Assembly: GCA_026826555.1 (NCBI GenBank)
Contig: JAKSZT010054565.1
Location: forward strand, 5,454,849 to 5,518,848
Direction of reading: 5' to 3'
Source of the DNA: Tolypeutes matacus
Lineage: Eukaryota > Chordata > Mammalia > Cingulata > Chlamyphoridae
Length of the DNA stretch: 64,000 bases
Notes under the pieces: model-generated
The model's database searches: none
What the model saw: the letters and a program-made list of their open reading frames with translations, nothing else
Told to the model about the DNA's origin: nothing
Position numbers and translations under genes: made by a program
In this document: positions 44,800-55,223 of the stretch, piece after piece
Position numbering within the stretch: position 1 is the stretch's first letter
Layout: every line of letters begins with the position of its first letter

Positions 44800-44945
44800 G
44801 ATCCTTCAGTATTCCTTTATTTCACTCATTCATTCATTCATTCATTCATTCAACAAAAGTTTTTTGAGCTACTAATATGTGCCAGGTACTATGCAGGTAT
44901 TATATACAAAGTCAGAGAAATATAGCTCCTGCCCTATACCAAAGA
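44800..44945 (+). repeat. L2 3' end with ATTC microsatellite
   Basis: A (cattcatt)n run at 44825-44851, then caacaaaagttttttgagctactaatatgtgccaggtact follows the standard L2 3'-end order. Confidence 0.75.
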
Positions 44946-45519
44946 AAAGCCGTGGACAATAGTTTAAGTGGCAGGACAGACTTTATCCAAACTGCTACAG
45001 CAGGGCAGAAGAACCAGCAATAGCCAATCTCAACTCCAATTAGCACATGCAGAATAGCTAGATCTTTAAAAAGGCACGAACGGGAAGGGAAATAGGGAAG
45101 TGTAAAAATTACTGAGAGGGTCTAGGGGTTGTCTGGAAGGGGAAGGGGGAACTGGAAGTTCCCCAAGATCTGAAGCAAGTTCTGAAAAAGGTCAGGGGTC
45201 TGGCAATAGGCTAACTGAAAGGGGCCAAGAAATTATGCAGTCATTCTGAAAAATAGCCTATTCTGTGGTTTAGACAATATTGCCTCCTCTTAGGTAAAAG
45301 CTTAGGATGGGGTCAGGGGTCAATCCAGGGTCATGATCTAGCATTAGGGAAGTCCATATTAAAGTCTGAATAAATCTCTAATGAAAAGTTTGAAAGAATA
45401 GTGGGGTCAAGCAGAGTCTCTTGCCAGGATTCACACCCAAAGGAGATTAACCTGGTGGAGGAAGAGAATTAGGCAAGCAATTCTATCAGTCCTTTTCTGT
45501 ATAAGTAGGCATTCATATA
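44946..45519. repeat. Possible LTR-like repeat, unclassified
   Basis: The run ggacaatagtttaagtggc ... gctagatctttaaaaaggc has the look of an ERV LTR, but I cannot set ends or find a duplication. Confidence 0.25.
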
Positions 45520-45533
45520 CAGATATATTCTTT

Positions 45534-45965
45534 TTTTTTTTTTTTTTTTAAGATTTATTTATCTCCCCCACCCCACCCCCACGTTGTTTTTGGGCTCCCT
45601 GTCTGCTCTCTGTGTATCCTTCTGTGTCTGCTTGTCATCTCTTTAGGTGGTACAGGAACTGATCCTGGAACCTTCCGGAGTAGAGAGAGGCTGCTCAATC
45701 TCTTGTGTCACCTCAGCTCCCTGATTTTCTGCATCTCTCATTGTCTCTCTTCTGTGTCTCTTTTTGTTGCGTCATCTTGCTGTACCAGCTCTCCTGTGTA
45801 GGCCAGCACTCCGCGTGGGCCAGCTCTCCAGTCGGGTCAGCTAGCCGCATGGGCCAGCTTGCCACATGGGGCAGCTTGCTTTTCACCAGGAGGCCCCAAG
45901 AATCAAACCCTGCACCTCCTATATGGTAGACGAGAGCCCAGTCACTTGAGCCACATCCACTTCCC
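45534..45965 (-). repeat. Long DAS-III-like SINE, 430 bp
   Basis: Flanked by the 14-bp duplication cagatatattcttt (45520-45533 and 45966-45979). In reverse it starts with a tRNA-like head (gggaagtggatgtggctcaa ... gggtttgattct), continues through repeated agctggcccatgcgg-type units, then acaaaaagagacacagaaga and a tail aaataaatctt plus poly(A). This is the long form of the family; the shorter ones share only the head and tail. Confidence 0.85.
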
Positions 45966-46017
45966 CAGATATATTCTTTACAGGAAAATGGAATCCCATC
46001 ATTAAAGCTATTTAACC

Positions 46018-46215
46018 GGGAAGTGGCTGTGGCTCAATCAGTAGGGCTCCCGTTTACCATATGGGGGGCCCCGGGTTCGGTTCCCGGGGCCTCCTGGTGA
46101 AGGCAGGCCTGCCCGCATGGCGTGGTTGGCTGACCCAGCGAGCACAAGCAGCAAAGGGGGCATAAATGAATAAATAAATAAATAAAATCTTAAAAAAAAA
46201 TAAAAATAAAAAAAA
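46018..46215 (+). repeat. tRNA-headed SINE
   Basis: A perfect 15-bp duplication, taaagctatttaacc (46003-46017 and 46216-46230). Head gggaagtggctgtggctcaa, B box gggttcggttccc, body gcatggcgtggttggctgac, tail aaataaataaataaaatctt plus A-rich end. Only 38 bp separate its 5' duplication from the end of the long SINE before it. Confidence 0.9.
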
Positions 46216-46379
46216 TAAAGCTATTTAACCTAATTTTTGGTCTAACACATCAAAAACATATTTTCATGTCAATAGGCTCATTTCAGAACAAAAACAAAAC
46301 AAAACAAACCTCTAAAATATTTAGAGCTAAACTTTACTAGAACTGTGCCATACCTACATGAAGAAAACCAAATAAGTTC

Positions 46380-47937
46380 TACTGAAGATCACTGAAATAA
46401 GAACTTTTAAAAATCAAGATATAAGTCACATATCTTGGTGCAATGACTCAGTGCTATAAAGCTATGATTCTCTACAGACTAATCTATATATTTGATGCAG
46501 CCCCCAACCAAATTCCATGTATAATTTGTTATGAATTTGATAATATTCTCAAGGTTATCTGGTAGAGTAAATACCAAGTGTGGTGGTGTGAAGCTGTATG
46601 TACCTCTAGAAAAGCATGTTCTTAATGTTAATCCATTCCTGTGGATGTGAACTCATTGTAAGTAGTACCTTTTGATGAGGCTACTTCAGTTAGGTGTCGC
46701 CCACCTCAGTCAGGATGGGTCTTAATCTTATTACTGGAGTCTTTTATTAAAAAAAAAAAAAAAAAAAGTGAAATTCAGGCAAAGAGTGAGAAAGCCATAG
46801 ATGGAAGAACCAGAAGCTGAACATCAACAGAACCCAGAAGAAAAGGGAGAGACCAGAAGACACTGCCATGTGCCTTGACATGTGACAAGCTAAGGACCAA
46901 GAATCCCGAGCAGCCAGCCCCAGAATGCCACAGTCTTCAGGAAGAAAGCATCGCCTTGATGATGATGCCTTGATTTGGACTTCATTTTAGCCTCAAAACC
47001 ATAAGTTAATAAATTCCCATTGCCTAATCCGACCCATTTCGTGGTATTTCTTTGAGCAGCCTAGGAAATTAAAATGCCAAGAATAACAAAATATTTTAAA
47101 AGAACAGTGGGAGTACTTTGCCTGCAGATACCAAAATAGTTTAAGATGTCAGCAAAGAACGTGGTATTGATATAAGAAGAGAGAGCAGTGGAACAGAACA
47201 AAAATTCTAGAAATGACCCTTGATTAAAATTTAGTTACAAGGAAGAAATATCTGATAAATGCTGTTGGAATAATTACATATTCCATAATTATATAGGAAA
47301 GAATCTTCCATTTACCTCAAAATAATAATCTAAAAATAAATATCAGATGATTTAAAGACCTAAAACAATAAAATGTATTATGAATATACTAGAAGAAAAT
47401 AGAATAGAATTTTTAAAATAATATTAGCAAAGGAAAAGACTTCTTAAGCAAATCTAGTTGCCCTAAAGAAAAAAAATTGGCAGATTTAACTATGTAAATA
47501 AATTTCTCTCCGGCAAAAGGTACTGTAAACAAAGCTTTAAAAGAGCCTTGGAATTAAAGAAAACATTTACAAAATATTTAACAGATAAAAGATCAATATC
47601 CAGAGTATATATGAATCTCCTACAAATAATCAGGAACAGACAAAATCGTTTCTATAAAAGTGGACATAGAACATGAATAGGCAATTTAGAGAGGAAGAAA
47701 TGCAAATGGCCAATACATATATGGAAAATTACTCAACCTCTCCAAAGCTCAGGGAAATGCAAATTTAAATAGATATTATTTTTCATTTATCAGATTGATG
47801 AAACTAAAGATTTGAACATTCGGAGAGCATCAGGAAAAACAGATGCTTATAAACTGCTGGTGGGAACGAGAGTCAGTGTAGCTTTGAGGAGCATGATTTG
47901 GTATTACATAATAACATTTGAAATGTGCAACCCCTTT
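46380..47937 (+). mobile_element. Old L1M ORF2/3' region, left part
   Basis: Plus-strand decayed ORF2 text: cccccaaccaaattccatg, atatgaatctcctacaaataat, cagattgatgaaactaaaga, ataaactgctggtgggaac, acccctttgactctgcaattc. It is interrupted by an LTR (46579-47076) and a retrocopy (47956-49729), and continues at 49980-50097 and 50707-51085. Confidence 0.65.
46579..47076 (+). mobile_element. Solo MaLR-like LTR, copy 3
   Basis: Perfect 5-bp duplication ccaag (46574-46578 and 47077-47081). It shares cttattactggagtctttta, agccagccccagaatgccac and ccttgatttggac with the other copies and has an A18 run at 46748-46766. The final CA has mutated to TG. Confidence 0.85.
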
Positions 47938-47955
47938 GACTCTGCAATTCTTTTT

Positions 47956-49729
47956 TTTCTCATTTTGAAGTTTATTATTTGTTTTTATCAAATCTGAGCT
48001 GGCTGAGATTCAGGGTACAGCAACAGCTCAGGGAAAGGTGGGATTATCTGCTGGTCCCTATCACCCCAGGTGGGGGAGGAGGGGGTTCACGCCAACAGCT
48101 GCAACTCCTCACAGCTGCTTTCTACACTCATGGCTCCAGCAGGGGGAGGGGGCAGGTATAGGGATGGGGGGAATCTCCTGAGGCTCAGACACTGCTTGCT
48201 TCTCCCTTCTCCCCATTGTGTTCCCTTTCCTTCCCAGAAGAGCCTCCTGGCCTGGGGAGAGCACAGGCCCAGGAGCAGTTGGAGGGAGGTGGATGGGGCA
48301 GAATACCAAGGGGAAGGGGCCCTTGGTCCAAAGGGGGAGGGACCTACCCACCCCCCACCCCCCACAGAGCTCCCCGCTGAATTCACAGCACAGAAAACAT
48401 CTCTAGGCCAACTGTTCCGTGTGGAAATATACCGAGTCCAGGATGCAAAGGGGCAGGCGGGTGAGAGATGGTCCAGGACAGCGAAGACAACAGCAGGCTC
48501 ATGGGAGAATGCGATTGGATGGCTGCTGGTGGTCATGGCATTCAGCTGCCATCTGATGTCGTGGGGCAAACAGGACTGGTCCAGGCTGTGCTGAATCATG
48601 GCCAGTTTGCACAGGGGCTTCAGACTAGGGTTAAAGTCCAAAATGTGTAAGTTAGAATGATCTATGTGGTCATCTCCCAGGACTTTCTCAAGAGATGGAC
48701 TGGTACCTCCAAAGAGGACAATCTTGTTACCAGTGATACAGCAGCACTGGTGCAAGCGAAGAAATGGCCCCTTACCCTTCAGTTCAATCTTTTCCAGGTA
48801 AAGAACACAGGGTTAAACTTCCAAAGGTCATAGAAGTGCCAGTTCAGCCTTGCATTATAGCCACCGAAGATGTACAGCACCCCATTGTAGCCAAAGTCTG
48901 AGTAGCTCCAGTGGCCCTCGGGTAGTACAGAGCTGGGTGGACAGTCCAGCCAGGCCTCGTCCTGGTGTCAAAGACACCGATGCAGTTGCAGTAAATCTCA
49001 TTGTTAGAATGGAATGGCCCAAAGCAGTTGGCATGACCCCAAAAAACATACATATGGCATCCAGCATTGTGGCTGAGTGGAAGTCTCCAGCAAGCAGGGT
49101 TGCCTTTCATACAGATAAGGGTCCACGTCATGGTGCTTGTATCCAGCTTGTGAATGTCACTGGAAAAGCAGTCCACCAGCTGCTCGTAGCCCTTGAAAAT
49201 GTACACAGTATTACCTGGGACACAAGATGAATGTCCATCCCTGGCCACAGGAACTGCTCCTGGAAACTCGGGGTGTCCAGTAATACTTGTGAATATTGAT
49301 GTCAAAGGCATAAAGAACATTGCAGGCCCTTTCAGAACTCTGCCATCAATGAGCATGGTTGAGTGTCCATACTGCAGGTAGGGTACCACAGGAGCCTGTC
49401 CGCAGATGGCCGGCCTCACCAGGGGCAGTTTTGTCCAATGCAAGGACACTGCATTGAAAATGTGCACATCAATCTGATGCAGTGTCTCATAGTCACAGTC
49501 TATACCCCAAAGGAGTATACCCGGTGCCCGACAGCCACTGCAGCATGGTTCACCCTCTTGGGCCAGCCCTCCGGGTGCACTGTCCACCATAATATCACCT
49601 GGGCCACTGGTTACAGCAGCCTCCAGCATAGCCTGCTGCCTCTGCTACCTGCCAGGCAGGGCTGTGAGGCCTCATACTTCCTGTAGTCTAGAACCTGTTG
49701 CACACCAACCTACAACTCAGTCCCCAAAT
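47956..49729 (-). pseudogene. KLHDC3P: Processed pseudogene of KLHDC3
   Basis: KLHDC3 is a Kelch-repeat substrate receptor of the CUL2 ubiquitin ligase that reads C-terminal degrons. Frames on the minus strand carry its sequence in order: DYETLHQIDVHIFNAVSLHW, then DIHKLDTSTMTWTLIC, GPFHSNNEIYCN, and finally KIVLFGGTSPS and DQSCLPHDIRW. It has no introns, a 3' UTR with AATAAA (47971-47976, reversed) and a short A-run (47951-47958). A perfect 18-bp duplication, gactctgcaattcttttt (47938-47955 and 49730-49747), flanks it. Coding homology runs from about 49595 to 48495. It is dead: the start codon is ATA (49595-49593), codon 32 is TAG (49502-49500), a frameshift follows there, an internal deletion lies near 49310-49340, and more shifts follow. 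Confidence 0.92.
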
Positions 49730-49747
49730 GACTCTGCAATTCTTTTT

Positions 49748-49846
49748 CCCTTTTTTTTTTTTTTTTTAGGAGGTACCAAGGATTGAACTCAGGACCTCAT
49801 ACATGGGAAGCAGGCGCTCAACCACTGAGCTATATCTGCTCCCCAA
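49748..49846 (-). repeat. Short tRNA-like SINE
   Basis: Poly(T), then aggaggtaccaaggattgaac ... cgctcaaccactgagctata ... tgctcccc. Reversed, this is a tRNA-like unit with A and B boxes. It abuts the KLHDC3 copy's duplication. Confidence 0.8.
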
Positions 49847-49877
49847 TGAGAACTAGTTTTCTTCATTTGTTTGTTTT

Positions 49878-49962
49878 TGTTTTAAGGAGGTACCAGAGAT
49901 TGAACCTGGGACTTTGTACATGGGAAGCAGGTGCTCAACCACTTGAACTACATCTGCTCCCC
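49878..49962 (-). repeat. Short tRNA-like SINE, second copy
   Basis: The run aaggaggtaccagagattgaacc ... gctcaaccacttgaactaca ... tgctcccc is a sister of the previous SINE in the same orientation, 32 bp away. Confidence 0.8.
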
Positions 49963-50097
49963 TGCAATACTTTTAAAAATAGTTCTTATAGAAATTCTTT
50001 TTTAAAATGAGCCAGTCTTTGTTTGGAATAGCTCGTTTTTCTAAATGCCCATCAATAAGGAACTGGTTAAATAAAGTATGACACTTATAAATTGAAT

Positions 50098-50257
50098 CAG
50101 TCAGCTATCGCTGCTTAACAATCCACCCCCAAACTCAGTTGTTTAAAACAACAATCATTTATTCTCCCTTGTGTATCTGTGAGTTGGTATATGTTGCAGG
50201 GAGGCTGGCTGACCTAGGCCATGCTCAGCTGGGTGAGTCAGCTGCAAGCTTGAGGTC
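50098..50257. repeat. Ancient interspersed repeat fragment
   Basis: The run tcagctatcgctgcttaacaatccacccccaaactcag ... gtttaaaacaacaatcatttatt belongs to the same unnamed old family as 12226 and 15318. Confidence 0.45.
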
Positions 50258-50705
50258 TGTGCTGGCTTAAACAATGGGAATTAAATGGCTCACAGTTTTG
50301 AGGATAGGGGGAAAATGTCCAAATCAAGGCATAATCAAGGCGATGCTTTCTCCCTGAAGACTGTGGTGTTCTGGGGCTGGTTGCTGGTGATCCTTGGTCC
50401 TGGGCTCCTTTATGACATGGCAATGCACATGGCGGCCTCTCCTGTCCTCTCCCTTCTCTTTCAGATTCCATTGACGTCCAGCTTCTAGAAGCAACCTCGG
50501 TGGTTCTCTCTCCATCTGTCTGAATTTTATTCCATTTATAAAGGACTCCAGTAATAGGATTAAGACCCATCCTGATTGAGGTGGGCCACATTCTAATTGA
50601 AGTAACCGCATCAAAAAGTTCTACTAAAATGGGTTTACACCTACAAGACCAGACCATGTTTAAGAACATGTTTTTTCTGGGGTATCTACAGCTCCAAACC
50701 ACCAT
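50258..50705 (-). mobile_element. MaLR-like LTR, copy 4 (reverse)
   Basis: The reverse complement carries the family motifs: ggagctgtagatacccca, taatcctattactggagtcc, ccttgattatgccttgattt. Its 3' end is shortened, so no duplication is visible. An AATAAA equivalent is lost. Confidence 0.75.
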
Positions 50706-51085
50706 AAGAACTGATAAACAAAAATTTGGTGTATCTGTATGATGGAATGCTACTTGATAATAAACATGAATAAACCACATGGATGACTCTCAAAATAATT
50801 TTGCTGAATGAAAGAAGCCAGACACAAAAGAGCACCTGCTGCATAATTCCACTTGTATAAAATCTAGAAAATACTGATTTCTAGCAACAAAAGGCCTATC
50901 CCTAGGGCCAAGGGCAGAGAGAGGGGCAAAGGGGCTTGAGGAAAGTTTTGGGGGTGATGGAACTATTCTGTATTTCAATTCTGGAGGGACTTTTGAGGGT
51001 GTCACCATCTACCAATCGCAGCAAATTGTACACTTTAAACATGCAGTTTTTATGTAAATTAGACCACAACTTGATTTTTTAAAAA

Positions 51086-51735
51086 GTCAAAGGATTGAGG
51101 GGTACCTTTCAAGAGTTTTTAGAAGAAAGGCATACAAGTCATGACAGAACAAGTTTTCCTTCACTTTGATCAGAATTACCTTAAGTTTATTGTCTGACCC
51201 AAGGGGAATGACCATAATTTCAAAAGTAAGTTTTTCTGTTCAGTGAAATATTAGGTCTTTTTCTATGCTCTGGGACCATCTAAGCATCATGATTATTATC
51301 TGGTCCTTAAGAAATTCATAGAGTTTACCCATGAATTAATCTGGGAAGCTGGCTTGGGATGTGAAACTGGGCAGCAGTTGCCCACCTCTTTGGCATGGTG
51401 TTGTTGGGGAAACACAGTTGCTGGCTGTCTCTGGCCTCTGTGACTCTGTTTGAAGCTTGAGGCATTCTGACTTTGATGAGAAGGTTGGGTCCTAGGACCC
51501 CCAAGCCCTGAGTTTGAGAACTGGCTCTGCCACTGCCACTGATCAATTCCTTTCTGTCATCCCCTTGCCCCTTCTCAAGCTTCCCCGCTCCCCCCACCCT
51601 GCCTCTTTCCACTCAATTAGAAGCTGTATAAGCAACGTGGAGTTTTCTGCAGATAGGCCCTCCGTCAAAAGGTTGGCATATGACTGTACATTTATTTGTT
51701 TTAAATTAAACTAAAATTGTTTAAGGTATGTATGT
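51086..51735. other. Intergenic DNA, no gene seen
   Basis: No exon or clear repeat. Confidence 0.45.
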
Positions 51736-51736
51736 A

Positions 51737-52583
51737 TCTGTTATGGATTGAACTCTATCCCCCTCTCCCCTCCCCCCCAAAAGACATGTTCAGGTCCTAA
51801 CCTTGAACCTGTGAATGAGACCTTATTTGGCTGTAGGGTCTTTGAAGCTGCGATTAGTTAAGACAAGGCTAAACTGGATTAGGATGAGCCCTAATTCAAT
51901 ATGACTGGTATCCTTATGATGAGGGCTGAATCTCATCCCCCACAAAAGGGACATTCAAATCCAAACCCCGGTCCTGTGGGTGCGAACCCATTTGTAAGTA
52001 GGCTTTTGAAGACGCTATTAGTTAAGGTGCACCCAAACTGAATGAGGGTGGCCTTAATCCAATATGGCTTAAGTACTTATAAGCAAAGGAAATTGGGCAC
52101 AGGAAAAGAGAAGTCACAAGGAACAGCCAGACGCTGGAAGTCAACAGAACCCAGAAGAGAAAAGAGAAGATGCCACCACATGCATTGCCAAGGGACAGAA
52201 AAGCCAAGAAACCCCAAAGATTGCCAACCAGCCAGAAGATACCAGCCCTGAAAAGAAGGAAGCCTTCTAGCCTTTGAAACTGTGAGCCAATAAATTCCTG
52301 TTGCTGCACTGACCCTTTGCATGGTATTTGTTTTAGCAGCCAAGAAACTAAAATACATTGTAAGAAGGGGAGAATTGGACACAGACTCAGGAGAGAAGGC
52401 CTTGTGATGACAGAGGCAGGGACTGAAGCCCAAGAATTGCCAGCAAAGCACCAGAAGCTGGAAGAGGCCAGGAAGGATCATGCCCTACAGGTTTCAGGGA
52501 AAGCATGGCCTGGCCGATGCCTGGATTTTGGACCTCTAGCCTTCAGATCTGTGAGAAATCAACTTCTGTTGTTTTAAGCCAAA
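51737..52583 (+). mobile_element. MLT1-type LTR split by another LTR
   Basis: Left arm: tgttatggattgaactctatcc ... gaccttatttggctgtagggtctt ... actggtatcctta. Right arm from 52358: gtaagaaggggagaattggacac ... ggacctctagccttcagatctgtgagaaatc ... ttctgttgttttaagcc. These are the classic MLT1 blocks in order. Confidence 0.85.
51917..52357 (+). mobile_element. MLT/MaLR-like LTR nested in MLT1
   Basis: TGATGAGGGCTGAATCTCAT to CTAAAATACA, 441 bp. It has cagaacccagaagagaa, agccttctagcctttgaaactg, AATAAA at 52291-52296 and gcatggtatttgttttagcag. Its 3' half is the source type of the retroposed piece at 40204. The host reading resumes directly after it. Confidence 0.75.
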
Positions 52584-52599
52584 ATAATAATAACGATTA

Positions 52600-55195
52600 T
52601 CTGGGCTTTGTGCCAGGGGATTGAGGGGTGAATGGTGGCTAGGGGGGAAGTTATGATTTCAGTGTTAGTAACATGGGTGGGAGTTTGGATTCAAACACCA
52701 GTTATTCCCAGTCGCCATTTGTTTCATCCCCACTTTCTGAAAAATTTCAAGATTAGAGGTCTCCATTCATTTTGCAATCACGCACCCTTTACAGTAAAAA
52801 GTTTGCACGCACAGGCCTTTTAGCAAATGCCATAAGTTGCCTATCTCTGAGTTCACCGACAGCTATAGAGGACAGTTCCCAAACAAGCTGACGGCTTCCC
52901 ACCACCAGTGTTTGATTCTTTCTGCTTTTTCTACTGAATGCTTTTTCCAGGACCACGGAAGCTTGCTTAGCCAAACGCAGGGCAGCCAGAAAGCGCCAGG
53001 AAGTTAACATCCTAAGGGCAACTCGCAAGTAATGAAAGACAGAAGGCAGTGGAAAATATTACAGCTTCCCCATCTCTCAAGATAATTTTGAATGCATTCT
53101 GCATGAAAGCTCAGAGGGTCCCCTCTGAGAATGAGGTAAGTCAGTCATTACTGCACCCTTCCCATCTCAGTTTCCCACTGCCTCCCTCATGCTTCCTGAA
53201 ATAGTCTCCCAAATAACCTACCTGCACCCAAGTCCTTGTCTTAGGGTCTGCTGTTAGGAGAGCCCAAACAAAGGCATGCCACCGATATACAGTACCGTGG
53301 TATGATTCATTATGTTTATAAGAAAATATGCATGTAATAGACATTTTAAAAGGATAAGATAGAGATAAGATAAACAATATTTAAAATAATTTATTAACAA
53401 TGCAACATTTTTGCTCTCACTCAAATATATTAATTATGATATCCTTAGTGAGTGGCAATGTGATTGAATGTGCTTCATTATTTTTGAAAATCTTGATTAA
53501 CACTTTATAATGCAGCAATTTGAAAGCCTGGTTCCAAGTTCATTTTATTTTGATACTAGGATTCATGGCTTTGAGAACTGAAAAGGCACCTCACGGATAT
53601 AAGTGGATCCAGATGGAACACAGACGCCACTAAAACAAGGTGCTCACTCTCCAGTTCCACCTACCAACTCTGCAAAGGTTTTTGTTAAAATCTGGCCAGC
53701 AAATGCTAGTCTTCCCTGATGTTGATCAGTGTTCCTGCTCACTAAGTGGAAAGACTTGCATTTTCATCTTTTCAACTAATAGGATAAAAACCCACCAAAA
53801 TGATGCATTTTGGAAGATTTAAAAACCAACTAGACAGGTGTCCTTGTTTGTCAAAACTCATCAAACTGTACGTTCAAAAGGGATGCATTTTATTGTGATT
53901 TGATACTTGATGATACCTCAAAGGCTAACAAATCAGTTTCAAGATGTTTCAAGGATCAGAGCTTCCAGAAAATTCAGTCCATCACCTAAGATGGTTTTCT
54001 CCTGTCTTGGGGCCAGGGAGGCCTTGCAAAGTAGAGGCTGGGCCATTCAAAGAGTCTAGGGCAGAAATAAATCATATGTCCAGGTGTGTCTCCAGTGACA
54101 AAATGCTTCCCTGCAGTGGTGTCAGCTTGCCCTGACCCTGGGCCCTGCTTCCCATTCATGGGTCTACCAAGGACAAAGGCCTGGTCCCATTTGGAGCAGA
54201 TGGAAGCCTACCAGATGGGAGAGGCAGACAACTGCCTGGCAATTGCTGCTGTGCACAGGCTCTCCAGGCCCACAGAATGCTCCTCCCCCACCTCTCCCTT
54301 CTCCCCAACCTCCCCACCTTAGCCTCTTGGCAGGGAAAAACAAGGCTTCCATGGGGCTGCCCCAACCCCACTGCAACAAAGCTGGGGGAAACAGAGAGAA
54401 GCTCTGCATAACTTGAAATAGCACCCTGGTCTCGCCCATGCAGAACTTCTTCTCAACAAAAATGGGAGCACAGCCCATGGCCTGACTGAAGGAGGAAGGC
54501 AAATGGTAGCCTACCCATCAGCTTCAGACACTGCAAGGCTAGAAGAGCCTGTCTGCATGGCCTAAATCTCATGGGTTAGCCATTATTATTCCCATTGCAC
54601 AGATAGAGCAGACAGGTCACTCACCTGATGCCCACAAAGACTGCATTCAATGGGAAGCCCCATCCTGGCAGGGAGCAGGACCTGATGGTGTGATGATAAG
54701 ATACATTAAAAATTGCTTGAAGGAGAGGCCAGAGCTCCACCTGCCCTGGAGCTCTCCGAGCCACTCCCGCGTCACAATGTGCAGTTGCCCACTCAACTCC
54801 AACATGGTGAAGTCTCCAGGACCGTAGGGTTGCAACTGCACTCTCTCCAAGACGGAGCTCCTAAAGTCCACAAAAATAGAACTAGAACTAGAAGGTCACC
54901 AGTGTCCTTGACTGCAGGGTGAAGAAACTGGACCTCAACTGTCATGGGCAGCTAGACTTCTAAGTATGCCTTCATCTGACTGCTGCCGTGGCTGTGGCTT
55001 GTCATCACGCTTTCATCACCAGCATCAGCACCCTTCCCACAAGCAAGTCTGAGGAGCTCTTGGGCTCCCAGCCCCTTTCCTCCCAGCCCCCCCCCATCAT
55101 AATCTTCACAACCCAAACATCCTGAGCCCAGCACACCCACATCCCTTGCAGATCACTCCTGCTGGGAGTGATAAAACAATATGGCTTTTAAAAAC
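52600..55195. other. Mostly single-copy intergenic DNA
   Basis: No exon found. A MIR-like scrap is near 54580-54625 (attattattcccattgcacag). 53380-53560 is AT-rich and repeat-poor. Confidence 0.45.
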
Positions 55196-55198
55196 ATA

Positions 55199-55223
55199 CG
55201 TACACACACACACACACACACAA
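55199..55223. repeat. (AC)n microsatellite
   Basis: About 11 AC units. Confidence 0.9.

Larger units (their letters stand above)
49963..51085 (+). mobile_element. Old L1M 3' end, right part
   Basis: It resumes as aatgcccatcaataaggaactggttaaataa (50045) and, after an insert at 50098-50706, as ggaatgctacttgataataa ... gggggtgatggaactattctg ... ttgtacactttaaacatgc, the usual L1M 3' UTR end. Confidence 0.7.

Noticed and set aside
48087..48755. 222-codon frame as a second gene
   Set aside because: It is the KLHDC3 C-terminus followed by read-through of its former 3' UTR.
48844..49629. 261-codon Kelch-like frame as a functional gene
   Set aside because: Part of a processed KLHDC3 copy. The frame begins out of register upstream of the original start, and the parental frame hits TAG at codon 32.
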